64,000 nt of DNA from Roseomonas aeriglobus (GCA_016937575.1 JAFHKN010000002.1:1612001-1676000), one strand, 5' to 3'; counted from the stretch's first letter, positions 17,949 to 27,114 are shown. Numbers and translations: made by a program. The notes: generated from the sequence alone by a model not told the origin.

Positions 17949-17963
17949 GAACAAGGGCGGAAC
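17949..17963. promoter_or_regulatory. LexA box of recA
   Basis: GAAC-AAGGGCG-GAAC, an exact alphaproteobacterial SOS operator (GTTC-N7-GTTC on the recA strand). A third half site, GTTC at 17940-17943, is placed five bases from the box. CATAAT on the recA strand (17935-17940) is a likely -10, so the box would cover the -35 region. Confidence 0.85.
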
Positions 17964-18037
17964 ATCGATTTTTCTGTGGTCAAATCGAACCTTTCCGCCA
18001 CACTCGTCCGCGCATCATCCGATCGAGGTTTCCGCCC

Positions 18038-19534
18038 GTGCCACTCGTCGCCCTTGTCGCCGCTCTGCTCCTTCAGGCTGCTCCCGCAACCGCGGATCCG
18101 GACACGCGAGCCTGGTGGGCCACTACCGCTGCGCTTTCGAACGATGCGATGGGCGGCCGCGACGTGGGCAGTGCGGAACATGAGCGCGCCGCCAGACTGG
18201 TCGCCGCGCGCCTGGCCAGAGCGGGCGTCCAGCCCGCGGGCGAGGGCGGCGGCTGGTTCCAGCACGTGCCGATGGAGGAAATGGCGATTTCTCGCGCGAC
18301 GATCCAGGTCGGTGGACGGCCGCTGCGTTTTCTTCACGATCTGTACGCCCTGCCCGGCCAGGTGCCTGCCGCGATCGATCGCCCCCTTGCCTACCGCGGC
18401 TATTGCGCGCCCGAGGCCCTGGGGGACGTGCGCGGCAAGATCGTCCTGTGCCACGGGTCGCGGCGGCCGGGCATGCCGTCCCCGGCCGACCGGATCGCGG
18501 CACTCCGCAAAGGCGGCGCCGAGGGGCTGATCACCATCGCCGACCCGGGTTTTACCGTGGAGCCCCCGCGGTGGCCCTATGCCTATGCCCGCGCGGTACG
18601 ATTGCGCAGCAGCCTGGTCGTGCCCGCATCGTTGCCACAGATGACGCTCCGCGCGGGCGCGCTTACGACGGTGCTGGCGGGGAGCGGTCAGGACGCCGCC
18701 GCATTGATCGCCGCCGGCAGCGCGGGCCGTCCCCTCCCCGCCTTCGACCTGACCGCGAGCTTTGCCGCGACGTTCACGATGACCCACCGCAGCATCGGCG
18801 CGTCGAACGTGCTGGGCATCCTGCCCGGCACCGACCCTGCCCTCGCCGACCAGGCCATCGTCCTGACCGCGCATCTCGACGGCTATGGTCACGGCACACC
18901 GGTCGACGGCGACGGACTGTATAACGGCACGCTCGATGACGCCGCCTATGTCGCGCTGCTGGTGCGACTGGCCGAACGGCGCGGCGGCAAGGGCTTTCGG
19001 CGACCGATCCTCTTCGCGATCGTCACCGGCGAGGAGAAGGGGCTGCTCGGCACGCGCTGGTTCCTCGACCACCCGACCATTCCGCGCTCGCGGATGGCCG
19101 CGAACATCAACCTCGACCAGCTGCGGCCGATCTTCCCGCTCGAGTTGCTGACGGTTCATGCGCTCGACGCAACGACCCTGGGGGACGATGCCCGCGCGGT
19201 GGCGCAGGGAATGGGCGTCGCGATTCAGGCCGATCCGGAACCCGAGCGTAACCTGCTTCGCCGTTCGGATCATTGGCCGTTCCTTCAGGCAGGCGTGCCC
19301 GCGACCAGCTTCGTCTTCGGCTATCGACCCGGCAGTCCGAGCGAGGCGATCTATCGCCGCTGGTACGTGACCGGTTACCATACGCCGAAGGACGATCTGC
19401 AGCAGCCGATCGACTGGAAGGCCGCGACCGACTTCAATCGCTTTTTCTACACCTTGGTCGATCGCGTCGCGAGCCAGGATACGGCGCCGGGATGGAAAGC
19501 CGGCGGGAAAGCCCAGCTCGGCCTTACCCCTTAG
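18038..19534 (+). CDS. Exported M28 family zinc aminopeptidase
   Basis: A 498-residue zinc metallopeptidase. Residues 1-18 (MPLVALVAALLLQAAPATA) are a signal peptide. A protease-associated-like insert covers about residues 110-210. The M28 metal ligands are all present: His in LTAHLDGYG, Asp in NGTLDDAAYVA, the Glu pair in VTGEEKGLLGTRW, Asp in NINLDQL and His in VTGYHTPKDD. It should be a periplasmic or outer-membrane-side aminopeptidase. The start is GTG 18038 (CCCGTGCCACTC), giving the hydrophobic N-terminus. Divergent from recA; the stop overlaps the DUF1467 gene by 11 bases. Confidence 0.88.
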   Translation: MPLVALVAALLLQAAPATADPDTRAWWATTAALSNDAMGGRDVGSAEHERAARLVAARLARAGVQPAGEGGGWFQHVPMEEMAISRATIQVGGRPLRFLHDLYALPGQVPAAIDRPLAYRGYCAPEALGDVRGKIVLCHGSRRPGMPSPADRIAALRKGGAEGLITIADPGFTVEPPRWPYAYARAVRLRSSLVVPASLPQMTLRAGALTTVLAGSGQDAAALIAAGSAGRPLPAFDLTASFAATFTMTHRSIGASNVLGILPGTDPALADQAIVLTAHLDGYGHGTPVDGDGLYNGTLDDAAYVALLVRLAERRGGKGFRRPILFAIVTGEEKGLLGTRWFLDHPTIPRSRMAANINLDQLRPIFPLELLTVHALDATTLGDDARAVAQGMGVAIQADPEPERNLLRRSDHWPFLQAGVPATSFVFGYRPGSPSEAIYRRWYVTGYHTPKDDLQQPIDWKAATDFNRFFYTLVDRVASQDTAPGWKAGGKAQLGLTP

Positions 19535-19802
19535 CGTCCTCGCCGCGCGTCCAGTCGAGCATCTCCGGCGTCACCCACCCATTGACGTAGTTCAGGTAAT
19601 AGACACCGAACAGGATTGTCGCGACGATCGTCACGCGCAACGCGATGCGGCCGGCCGGGAAATGATGTGGCGCGCTGTCGGCCTGACCGGGGATACGGTC
19701 TCCCCCCACTTCGTCGGTCGTGCGCACGCCGAACGGCAGGACGAGAAACACGGAGAACGCCCAGAACAGGACGTAGATGGCCAGGGCGGATGTCCAACGC
19801 AT
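19524..19802 (-). CDS. DUF1467 family small membrane protein
   Basis: A 92-residue protein with two hydrophobic spans (SALAIYVLFWAFSVFLVLPF and VTIVATILFGVYYLNYV) joined by a short loop carrying RTTDEVG and PG-rich sequence. That arrangement is the DUF1467 family of alphaproteobacteria, often found beside mce/ribonuclease or GST genes; function unknown. The start ATG at 19802 places the first span directly at the N-terminus. Convergent overlap with the M28 peptidase gene. Confidence 0.8.
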   Translation of the reverse strand: MRWTSALAIYVLFWAFSVFLVLPFGVRTTDEVGGDRIPGQADSAPHHFPAGRIALRVTIVATILFGVYYLNYVNGWVTPEMLDWTRGEDAKG

Positions 19803-19863
19803 GGCCGCGGTCCTAGCGCGAGACGGCGGCGCTGCCCACAGGCGTGTCGCACCGCCGACGCAC

Positions 19864-19890
19864 AAAAAAAGGGGCGGCCGGAGCCACCCC
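19864..19890 (-). terminator. Intrinsic terminator of the tonB-exbBD operon
   Basis: On the minus strand GGGGTGGC pairs with GCCGCCCC (one G-U pair) around a TCCG tetraloop and is followed by seven T. It lies 36 bases beyond the last exbD stop. This is the clearest rho-independent terminator in the window. Confidence 0.92.
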
Positions 19891-19925
19891 TCGCTTTCCG
19901 CGTCGCGGGTCCAATCCGGGAAGGA

Positions 19926-20348
19926 TCAGAAGGCGTTGCGATACTGTTCGTTGCCGACGAAGCCCAGCTTCGACACGTTCGCGCGCTTGATGATCGCGAG
20001 AACCTGGTCGACCTTCTCGTACCGGGCCGAGGGGTCCGGACGGAAGTGCAGTTCGGGCTGCGGTGCCATCACGACCGTGCGGTCGAGATACTGGCGCAGC
20101 GTCACCTCGTCGATCGGCGCGCCGTTCCAGTAGGTCTGGCCCTGCGGGTCGATCGTCAGCGTGTTCTTGTCCGACTGGATATCCTGTCGGTTGTTCGAAT
20201 TCTGCGGAAGGTCGACCTTCACCGCATGCGTCTGAACCGGGATGGTGATGATGAACATGATGAGGAGCACGAGCATGACGTCGATCAACGGCGTCGTGTT
20301 CATTTCCATCATCGGCTCGCCGTCGTCCTTGCCGCCGCTCATAGCCAT
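19926..20348 (-). CDS. exbD: ExbD/TolR biopolymer transport protein (second copy)
   Basis: A 140-residue inner-membrane protein with a short cytoplasmic N-terminus, one span (PLIDVMLVLLIMFIITIPV) carrying the essential Asp of the family, and a periplasmic domain ending in KRANVSKLGFVGNEQ. With ExbB it forms the proton-driven motor that energises TonB. It is the fourth and last gene of the operon, 32 bases after the first exbD. The two ExbD copies differ throughout the periplasmic domain, so they are not a recent duplication. Confidence 0.93.
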   Translation of the reverse strand: MAMSGGKDDGEPMMEMNTTPLIDVMLVLLIMFIITIPVQTHAVKVDLPQNSNNRQDIQSDKNTLTIDPQGQTYWNGAPIDEVTLRQYLDRTVVMAPQPELHFRPDPSARYEKVDQVLAIIKRANVSKLGFVGNEQYRNAF

Positions 20349-20380
20349 TTCGAGATACTCCTAGACTGTGCCGCAGCGGC

Positions 20381-20857
20381 TTACTGGCGAACCGTGCCGG
20401 TGCCGGCGGGCGGTTCGGAGATGAAGCCGACCTTGGCATAACCGGCGGCCTGCATCGTATAGACCGCGCCACCGATGCACTTGTACGGCGTGTTCACGTC
20501 ACCGCGGATGTGCACTTCGGGGATGTCGTCCGGGGTGATGTTGGACCCCAGGCGATCAACCACGCCCTTGAGCTTGGCAACACCGCGGTCGAGCAGTTCC
20601 TGGCTGGTCACCGGGGTCATGCCCCAGGCCACCGTGCACTGATCGCCGTTGCCGGTGACCGCGAGCAGGACGTTTTCCGGCTTCGTCGTCGTCACTTCAT
20701 ACGCGACCTTCGGCAGCGTCAGCGGGATCGACTGGACCACGACCGGGACCGCGATCAGGAAGATGATGAGGAGCACCAGCATGACGTCGACGAGCGGCGT
20801 CGTGTTGATGTCCGACATGGGGGTGGAGTCGTCGCCACCACCTGAACTCATCGCCAT
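20381..20857 (-). CDS. exbD: ExbD/TolR biopolymer transport protein (first copy)
   Basis: A 158-residue ExbD with N-terminal SDINTTPLVDVMLVLLIIFL, where the Asp in the membrane span is the proton-carrying residue. Compared with the copy at 19926 its periplasmic domain is longer and contains two Cys (GDQCTVAW and PYKCIGG) that could form a disulphide. Located after exbB with about 108 bases between them. Two adjacent exbD genes behind one exbB is a known arrangement in Sphingomonas and Xanthomonas type TonB loci. Confidence 0.93.
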   Translation of the reverse strand: MAMSSGGGDDSTPMSDINTTPLVDVMLVLLIIFLIAVPVVVQSIPLTLPKVAYEVTTTKPENVLLAVTGNGDQCTVAWGMTPVTSQELLDRGVAKLKGVVDRLGSNITPDDIPEVHIRGDVNTPYKCIGGAVYTMQAAGYAKVGFISEPPAGTGTVRQ

Positions 20858-20965
20858 TGCGAGCTTTTCCTATTCTACGTGTCGGCCCTTTGCGGCTCCC
20901 TGAAGAACCGTGCGGGGCTGGTCCGGGATCGCGCACCCGACGGATGCGCGATCCCGGCAGTCCCA

Positions 20966-21772
20966 TTACGCCTTGGTCTGCACGCCACCGGTCTGGCCGG
21001 CGGTCGTCGTCGCAGCCGGCTTGGCCGGAGCGGCCGGCTTCACCGGGGCGGTCTTGGCAGCGGCGGTCGGACGGACGGCGCCGTTCGAGGCCAGGAAGCC
21101 CAGCACGTCGTTCGAGAAGGCCGACAGGTCTTCCGCGATCGACTTGTTGCGACGCTGCAGCCAGTTGTAGGCAAGCACGGCCGGAACCGCGACGGCCAGA
21201 CCCAGCGCGGTCATGATGAGCGCTTCACCGACCGGGCCGGCGACCGCGTCGATCGACGCCTGACCGGCAGCGCCGATCTTGATGAGCGCGCGGTAGATGC
21301 CGATAACCGTACCGAACAGACCGATGAACGGCGCGGTCGCGCCGACGGTCGCGAGGAAGGCGAGGCCGGTGCCGAGCTTGGCGTTGATCGCCGCTTCCGA
21401 ACGCGCGAGCGAGCCGTGCAGCCAGTCGTGCGCTTCGACCGGATCGGTCAGCTTGGCATGCTGGTCCTGCGCGGTGATGCCGTCGTCGACGATCTGGCGA
21501 TAGGCCGAGTTCTTCTCGAGCTTGGCGGCGCCTTCACGCAGCGAGTTCGAGGTCCAGAAGCCGGTGCGCACGCGCTTGGCCTGGTTGATGACCTTCTGCT
21601 GCTCGAACAGCTTCGTGAACATGATGTAGAACGAAACGATCGAGAAGGCGCAGAGGATGAGGAACACGGTCCAGGCGATCGTGCCGCCCTGTTCCAGTGC
21701 CGCCCACAGGCCGTACGGGTTTTCGCCCGCTGCCGCGCCGTTGGTTGCCGCGGCGAGAATGGTGGTGATCAT
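20966..21772 (-). CDS. exbB: ExbB/TolQ/MotA proton channel protein
   Basis: A 268-residue inner-membrane channel subunit. Three hydrophobic segments are at about residues 30-52 (IAWTVFLILCAFSIVSFYIM), 138-165 (LAFLATVGATAPFIGLFGTV) and 180-205 (ALIMTALGLAVAVPAVLAYN), the classic ExbB pattern with conserved Thr/Gly/Pro. The C-terminus is an Ala/Pro/Lys/Thr tail of about 40 residues that is longer than in E. coli ExbB. Second gene of the tonB operon; the gap after tonB is about 84 bases. Confidence 0.94.
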   Translation of the reverse strand: MITTILAAATNGAAAGENPYGLWAALEQGGTIAWTVFLILCAFSIVSFYIMFTKLFEQQKVINQAKRVRTGFWTSNSLREGAAKLEKNSAYRQIVDDGITAQDQHAKLTDPVEAHDWLHGSLARSEAAINAKLGTGLAFLATVGATAPFIGLFGTVIGIYRALIKIGAAGQASIDAVAGPVGEALIMTALGLAVAVPAVLAYNWLQRRNKSIAEDLSAFSNDVLGFLASNGAVRPTAAAKTAPVKPAAPAKPAATTTAGQTGGVQTKA

Positions 21773-21856
21773 TGCTCGGTTGGTCCTTTTACGAAAAGCG
21801 TATCTTGGTGAGAATTCGAGGGGAGCGGCCGATGCGCTGTGGCACCGGCGCGGTCC

Positions 21857-22540
21857 TTACTGTTCCAGCTGCCAGCGGATCGCCAACGGGTAGCTGGACG
21901 CCACCGGGTTGCCGTCTTCGTCCTTCGCCGGCGTGAAGCGCACCCGGCTCCGCGAGATGCGGCAGGTCGCATCGTCGAGGTCGCGGTTGCCGCTCGACGA
22001 GGTAACCCGACAGTCGGTGACGCGACCATCGACGCCAACCGTCAACGTCGCCGCGACTCGACCCTCTGCGCCTTCACGGCGGGCCGTCGGCGGATAGTTG
22101 TCCGGTCCGAAGAACTGGCTCACATTGCCCTTCAGGCCAGCCTTCTGACTGATCTTGGGGGGTGCCGGCGGCGCGGGCGGAGCCGGCGGCGCAGGTGGGG
22201 CGGGCGGAGCCGGCGGCGGCGCCGTATAGGCCGGCGGCGGCGTCGTCTGCGCCTGCATCACCACCGGCGGTGCGACCGTCTGGACGATCGGCGGCGGGGT
22301 GACGAGGACCGGCGGCGGCGGAGTCGACGGCTGGTCCGGCGGCGGCGGTGGCGGAGGCACCTCCTCCGGCGGGGGCGGCGGCTCCTCGACCTCGAACGTC
22401 GTCAGCTTTTCCTGGGTTTTCTTGATATACTGATAGGCGAGGCCCGTCACAAAGGCGTAGCCTATCACAGCGTGAATCAGGGCAACGATGACAAGCGCCA
22501 CCACCCGACTCCCGCTCATATTCTTGTCAGCGTAGGCCAT
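21857..22540 (-). CDS. tonB: TonB family energy transducer
   Basis: A 227-residue TonB. A cytoplasmic N-terminus leads into one span with the His of the family (VVALVIVALIHAVIGYAFV), then an extreme Pro-rich linker (residues about 52-140, including runs of PPPP and repeated APP), and a C-terminal domain with the YP motif (NYPPTARREGAEG) and VTSSSGNRDLDDATCR. This would contact TonB boxes of outer-membrane receptors. The linker is encoded by low-complexity GGC/GGT repeats between about 22150 and 22390. First gene of tonB-exbB-exbD-exbD; I see no clear Fur site in the 240 bases upstream. Confidence 0.94.
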   Translation of the reverse strand: MAYADKNMSGSRVVALVIVALIHAVIGYAFVTGLAYQYIKKTQEKLTTFEVEEPPPPPEEVPPPPPPPDQPSTPPPPVLVTPPPIVQTVAPPVVMQAQTTPPPAYTAPPPAPPAPPAPPAPPAPPAPPKISQKAGLKGNVSQFFGPDNYPPTARREGAEGRVAATLTVGVDGRVTDCRVTSSSGNRDLDDATCRISRSRVRFTPAKDEDGNPVASSYPLAIRWQLEQ

Positions 22541-22779
22541 TCAGCTACGAAACTCCCTCATGACTGACTGAGGCGGGCGGCGACTTCCACGCGGTTTTGC
22601 GTCCTCTGCCACTGCCTACCTTCTGCCGCAGACGTTATGCCATCGCGCGACAGGGCCATGCGGCTCTATCACATGGTTCCTGTGACGCAAACGCTTTGTC
22701 GGGCGCAACAAACGTACGGGCGGAAAAGGACAAAATTATTTCTGTATCGTTCAGGGTCGCCACGCTAACGCTTTCGATC

Positions 22780-23619
22780 ATGCTGACCCCGCTTAACCTT
22801 TTCGCCCCGATCACGTTCATATCGGCAGTTTTTGCCGCATTTCCGTCGCAAAGCGCGCAGAACATGGCACCTTCCGGGCAGCCGTCCGCCAGCTATGCGA
22901 GTGTGGCGGACCGGGTGATCGCCGCGCCGTTGCTGATCGACGCCACCATCCGCGATGCGACGAAGCTCAAGCCGGCGGAGGCGCCCGACGTCCGGCCCGG
23001 ATTCGCACGATTCTATGTCGTAGCCGACGTCGGCGCGCTGATTCGGGGACCGGCCGAGGTGTCGGCGCGAGTCTCCTACCTGGCCGACGTGCCGCTGGAC
23101 GCCCGGGGCAAGGCGCCGAAGCTCAAGAAGATGCGCGTCCTGCTGTTCGCACGGCCCGTGCCGGGGCGCGCGGGCGAGATCCAGCTGCTCGGCCCCGACG
23201 GGCAGCAGCCCTGGACGCCGACGCTCGACGCGCGCATCCGCAGCATATCACGCGAGGTTGTGGCGTCCGATGCCCCGCCGGCGATCCGGGCGGTCGGCAA
23301 TGCCTTTCACGTCGCCGGCTCGCTTCCGGGCGAAGGCGAAACGCAAATTTTCCTGACGACCGCAGACAATCGCCCCGTATCGCTGTCGATCCTGCGTCGG
23401 CCGGGCGAGCAACGCCGCTGGGCGGTGGCGCTCAGCGAGATCGTCGACGAGGCCGCCGGCCCACCCGCGCGCGATACGCTGCTCTGGTATCGGCTCGCCT
23501 GCGGGCTGCCCCGCGCCCTGCCCGACCGGTCGGTCGCGGCGATGGAGCCGATGGATGCCGCGATCGCGCGCGAGGATTACGCCTTCGTCCTGGCGCAACT
23601 GGGGCCCTGCACACGCTGA
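22780..23619 (+). CDS. Hypothetical exported protein
   Basis: About 279 residues that I do not recognise. The N-terminus (MLTPLNLFAPITFISAVFAA) looks like a signal peptide cleaved near SQSAQ. The mature part is beta-rich with recurrent VRPGFARFYVVADVGALIRG and YLADVPLDARGKAPKLKKM segments, resembling periplasmic proteins of unknown function in sphingomonads. The start is uncertain: ATG 22780 has no ribosome site, whereas GAAAAGGAC lies 40 bases upstream in front of an open in-frame stretch whose only nearby initiator would be a rare ATT (about 22735-22740). Divergent from tonB with a 240-base shared upstream region in which nothing else is recognised. Confidence 0.65.
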   Translation: MLTPLNLFAPITFISAVFAAFPSQSAQNMAPSGQPSASYASVADRVIAAPLLIDATIRDATKLKPAEAPDVRPGFARFYVVADVGALIRGPAEVSARVSYLADVPLDARGKAPKLKKMRVLLFARPVPGRAGEIQLLGPDGQQPWTPTLDARIRSISREVVASDAPPAIRAVGNAFHVAGSLPGEGETQIFLTTADNRPVSLSILRRPGEQRRWAVALSEIVDEAAGPPARDTLLWYRLACGLPRALPDRSVAAMEPMDAAIAREDYAFVLAQLGPCTR

Positions 23620-23690
23620 TTCCCCGAATTGGCCGGGAATATCTGCCTGGGCTCTTGCAGGATGGCGTTGGCACGCGCATCGCTTGATCC

Positions 23691-24218
23691 ATGTGGAATC
23701 CCCTCAAGATTCGCCGTACCGATGCGGGGGACCTTGCACGGCTGCATCTGGTGATCGAACGGGCCTACCGCGGCGAGACGGCGCGCCGCGGCTGGACGCA
23801 TGAAGCCGACCTGCTGAGCGGTCCGCGCACTACCGAACACGTCCTGACCGAAATCGTCGGCGATCCGCGTCAACGGTTGCTGTCCGCGTGGCTGGGACCG
23901 GAGCCGGTCGGGTGCGTGGCGATCGCCGACCGCGGCGGCGGGCTGGCCTACCTCGGCCAGCTGTGCGTCGAGCCCGAGTTGCAGGCCGGCGGCATCGGCC
24001 GGCAGCTGATCGGTGCGGCGGAGGCCACGGCGGCGACAGTGTTCCGTGCCGACCGAATCGAAATGACGGTGATCGAAAGCCGGATCGAGCTGATCGCCTA
24101 TTATCAGCGGCGCGGCTATGCGGTGACGGGCGAGCGGCGCGACTTTCCGATCGCGCTCGAACCGCCCTTATATATGTCGGTGCTCGAAAAGCCGCTCAGA
24201 GCGCTTGCCCGGCCCTGA
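23691..24218 (+). CDS. GNAT family N-acetyltransferase
   Basis: A 175-residue acetyl-CoA-dependent acyltransferase. The acetyl-CoA-binding motif A is LGQLCVEPELQAGGIGRQLI (the Q/R-x-x-G-x-G/A segment AGGIGRQL), and motif B is ELIAYYQRRGYAVTGERRDF. The substrate amine cannot be read from sequence. It starts at ATG 23691 and ends 22 bases before trpF; the spacing suggests it could be the first gene of the trp transcript. Confidence 0.87.
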   Translation: MWNPLKIRRTDAGDLARLHLVIERAYRGETARRGWTHEADLLSGPRTTEHVLTEIVGDPRQRLLSAWLGPEPVGCVAIADRGGGLAYLGQLCVEPELQAGGIGRQLIGAAEATAATVFRADRIEMTVIESRIELIAYYQRRGYAVTGERRDFPIALEPPLYMSVLEKPLRALARP

Positions 24219-24240
24219 GCCGCGCGGCATGGCGCGGACC

Positions 24241-24879
24241 ATGTCCGTCACAGCCAAGATCTGCGGCCTTTCGACGCCAGAGACGATCGACGCAGCCGTT
24301 CGCCACGGCGCGCGCCACATCGGGCTGGTCTTCTTCCCGCCCAGTCCGCGCCATGTCGATTTCGACCAGGCGCGGGGGCTCGCCGCGCACGTGCCGGCGC
24401 ATGCGGGAATCGTCGGCGTCTTCGTCGATCCCGACGATTCGCTGGTCGATGCTGCGGTTGCGGCAGGCGAGCTCGATATCCTGCAACTCCACAAGACCGC
24501 CCCCGATCGCGTGGCCGCGTTGAAGCGCCGCACGGGGCTCGAGACTTGGGCGGCGGTCGCGGTGAAGACACGCGCCGACCTCGATTCGGCACGCGGTTTC
24601 GTCGGCGCGGCGGATCGCATTCTCTATGATGCCAAGACGCCCGAAGGCGCCGCCTTGCCCGGGGGCATGGGGCTACGCTTCGACTGGACGCTGCTCGACG
24701 GCTATCGTCATCCCCTGCCCTGGGCGTTGTCCGGGGGACTTGATCCCGACAATGTCGCCGCCGCGGCAAGCCGGACGGGCGCGACGCTCGTCGACGTCTC
24801 CTCCGGCGTCGAAAGCGCGCCCGGCGTGAAGGATGTGGACAGGATCGCGCGCTTCCTTCAAGCGGTTCGGCACTTATGA
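24241..24879 (+). CDS. trpF: Phosphoribosylanthranilate isomerase
   Basis: Third step of tryptophan synthesis from anthranilate: isomerises N-(5-phosphoribosyl)anthranilate to the carboxyphenylamino-deoxyribulose phosphate. 212 residues, a TIM barrel with the catalytic Cys in [12 protein letters not shown], the catalytic Asp in LYDAKTPEG, and phosphate loops [10 protein letters not shown] and [11 protein letters not shown] 24241 is used because it gives the normal KICG start. The TGA overlaps the trpB ATG by four bases. Confidence 0.96.
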   Translation: MSVTAKICGLSTPETIDAAVRHGARHIGLVFFPPSPRHVDFDQARGLAAHVPAHAGIVGVFVDPDDSLVDAAVAAGELDILQLHKTAPDRVAALKRRTGLETWAAVAVKTRADLDSARGFVGAADRILYDAKTPEGAALPGGMGLRFDWTLLDGYRHPLPWALSGGLDPDNVAAAASRTGATLVDVSSGVESAPGVKDVDRIARFLQAVRHL

Positions 24880-26105
24880 ACGCTCCCAATTCCTTCCGCG
24901 CCCAGCCCGACGAGCGGGGCCATTTCGGCGATTACGGCGGCCGTTACGTCGCCGAAACGCTGATGCCGCTGATCCTGGACCTGGAGCGCGAATATCGCGC
25001 GGCGCAGGCCGATCCCGCCTTCGCCGCCGAGTTCGACGACCTGCTCGAACATTATGTCGGCCGGCCCAGCCCGCTCTATTACGCCGAGCGGCTGACCGAG
25101 GCGCTGCGCGAGAGCGCGCCGGAGGGCAAGGGGGCGGAGGTCTGGTTCAAGCGCGACGAGCTGAACCACACCGGCGCGCACAAGATCAACAATTGCATCG
25201 GCCAGATCCTGCTCGCGCGGCGGATGGGCAAGACGCGGATCATCGCCGAGACGGGCGCGGGCCAGCACGGGGTTGCGACCGCCACCGTCTGCGCGCGCTT
25301 TGGCCTGCCCTGTACCATCTTCATGGGCGCGAAGGACGTCGAACGGCAGGCGCCGAACGTGTTCCGCATGAAGCTGCTCGGTGCCGAGGTCCGCCCGGTG
25401 AAGTCGGGCGCGGCGACGCTGAAGGATGCGATGAACGAGGCGTTGCGGGACTGGGTCGCGAACGTCCACGACACCTTCTACATTATCGGCACTGCGGCCG
25501 GCCCGCATCCGTATCCGGAGCTGGTCCGCGACTTCCAGAGCGTGATCGGCCGCGAGGCGCGCGAACAGATGCTGTCGCGCACCGGGCGCCTGCCCGACCT
25601 GCTGGTCGCGGCAATCGGCGGCGGGTCGAACGCGATCGGGCTGTTCCACCCGTTCCTCGACGACGCCGATGTCGCGATGCTGGGCGTCGAGGCGGCGGGC
25701 GAAGGGCTGGATGCGAAGCACGCCGCGAGCCTTGCGGGCGGTTTCCCCGGTGTCCTCCATGGCAACAAGACCTATCTGTTGCAGGACGACGACGGCCAGA
25801 TCGCCGAGGCGCACTCGATCTCGGCGGGCCTCGACTATCCGGGCATCGGGCCGGAACACAGCTGGCTGAAGGACATCGGCCGCGTCGAATATACGAGCGT
25901 GACCGACACCGAGGCGCTCGACGCCTTCCAGTTGCTCTGCCGCACCGAAGGCATCATCCCCGCGCTCGAACCCAGCCATGCCATCGCCGCGGTCGCCAAA
26001 CGCGCGCGCGAGATGGATCGCGGCCAGGTTATCCTGGCGAACCTGTGCGGGCGTGGCGACAAGGACATCTTCACCGTCGCCGAGGCGCTGGGGGTGGCGA
26101 TATGA
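24876..26105 (+). CDS. trpB: Tryptophan synthase beta subunit
   Basis: Condenses indole with serine to tryptophan using PLP. 409 residues, of normal length. The PLP lysine is in HTGAHKINN, followed by the serine/phosphate loop [10 protein letters not shown] and GGGSNAIG that grips the PLP phosphate, and [12 protein letters not shown] near the C-terminus. Starts inside the trpF stop (ATGA at 24876) and its own stop overlaps the next small gene in the same way, so translation is coupled along the whole run. Confidence 0.98.
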   Translation: MNAPNSFRAQPDERGHFGDYGGRYVAETLMPLILDLEREYRAAQADPAFAAEFDDLLEHYVGRPSPLYYAERLTEALRESAPEGKGAEVWFKRDELNHTGAHKINNCIGQILLARRMGKTRIIAETGAGQHGVATATVCARFGLPCTIFMGAKDVERQAPNVFRMKLLGAEVRPVKSGAATLKDAMNEALRDWVANVHDTFYIIGTAAGPHPYPELVRDFQSVIGREAREQMLSRTGRLPDLLVAAIGGGSNAIGLFHPFLDDADVAMLGVEAAGEGLDAKHAASLAGGFPGVLHGNKTYLLQDDDGQIAEAHSISAGLDYPGIGPEHSWLKDIGRVEYTSVTDTEALDAFQLLCRTEGIIPALEPSHAIAAVAKRAREMDRGQVILANLCGRGDKDIFTVAEALGVAI

Positions 26106-26329
26106 GCGCGACGGGTGGAAGTCTCACGAAGTTTTTGGCGACAGCAGTTTTGACTTTGATCGTCGCTGAGCTGGTTGGTCGGGCCTTGTCGACATGGTTC
26201 GACGTGGAACCCTTCTACGATCAAAATAGTGGCTGGCTCCATATGGTCGTCGTTGGGCCGGTCGTTACTTGGGCGTTCTTTCGCTTCAAGGTGATCGAGC
26301 GTTTGCGCGAACGGGGACACATTCAATGA
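26102..26329 (+). CDS. Small two-span membrane protein embedded between trpB and trpA
   Basis: A 75-residue protein with two predicted membrane spans: residues about 9-28 ([20 protein letters not shown]) and 47-64 ([18 protein letters not shown]), separated by an acidic loop ([13 protein letters not shown]), with a basic C-terminus. Its ATG overlaps the trpB stop (ATGA, 26102-26105) and its TGA overlaps the trpA start (ATGA, 26326-26329), so it is translated between the two tryptophan synthase subunits. The coding sequence is visibly more AT-rich than its neighbours. I do not recognise a family. The exact double coupling strongly supports that it is a real gene; the function is unknown. Confidence 0.8.
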   Translation: MSATGGSLTKFLATAVLTLIVAELVGRALSTWFDVEPFYDQNSGWLHMVVVGPVVTWAFFRFKVIERLRERGHIQ

Positions 26330-27114
26330 CCCGCCTCGCCACCGCCTTCACCCGCGGCCCCGCGCTTGTCACGTTTGTGACGGCGGGCGACCCGACGCCG
26401 GCCGCGACGCCAGCGATCCTCGACGCGCTCGTCGCCGGGGGCGCGGACGTGATCGAGCTCGGCATGCCGTTCACCGATCCGATGGCCGACGGCCCCGCCA
26501 TTCAGGCTGCGAACATCCGCAGCCTGGGCGCCGGCACGACCACCGCCGACATCCTGTCGATCGCAAGGGGCTTTCGCGCGCGGCACCCGGACGTGCCCCT
26601 GGTCCTGATGGGCTATGCCAACCCGATGCTGCGCCGCGGGCCGGAATGGTTCGCGGACGCCTGCGCCGAGGCCGGCATCGATGGCGTGATCTGCGTCGAC
26701 ATTCCGCCCGAGGAGGATGACGCACTCGGGCCGGCGTTGCGCGCCAAGTGCATCGATCCGATCCGTCTCGCCACGCCGACGACCGATATCGCGCGCCTGC
26801 CCACCGTGCTCGATGGCGCGAGCGGATTCGTCTATTATGTCTCGGTCGCCGGAATCACCGGGCTGCAACAGGCTGCGCAATCCTCGATCGAGGACGCGGT
26901 CGCCCGCCTGAAGGCAGCGACGGACGTCCCCGTCGCGGTCGGCTTCGGCATCCGCACGCCCGATCAGGCCGCCGCCGTCGCGCGCGTGGCCGACGGAGTC
27001 GTCGTCGGCTCCGCGATCGTCAACCTCGTCGCCCAGCACGGCGCCGATGCCGCCGAGCCGGTGCGTGCCTATATCGACACCCTGAAAACCGCCATCAGCA
27101 AGGCCATAACATGA
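26326..27114 (+). CDS. trpA: Tryptophan synthase alpha subunit
   Basis: Cleaves indole-3-glycerol phosphate to indole and G3P. 262 residues, TIM barrel. The catalytic Glu is in [17 protein letters not shown] and the catalytic Asp in [11 protein letters not shown]; the phosphate loops are [13 protein letters not shown] and [10 protein letters not shown]. The ATG at 26326 sits inside the stop of the small membrane-protein gene. Its own stop overlaps the accD start (ATGA, 27111-27114). Separation of trpA from trpB by another gene is unusual. Confidence 0.97.
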   Translation: MTRLATAFTRGPALVTFVTAGDPTPAATPAILDALVAGGADVIELGMPFTDPMADGPAIQAANIRSLGAGTTTADILSIARGFRARHPDVPLVLMGYANPMLRRGPEWFADACAEAGIDGVICVDIPPEEDDALGPALRAKCIDPIRLATPTTDIARLPTVLDGASGFVYYVSVAGITGLQQAAQSSIEDAVARLKAATDVPVAVGFGIRTPDQAAAVARVADGVVVGSAIVNLVAQHGADAAEPVRAYIDTLKTAISKAIT

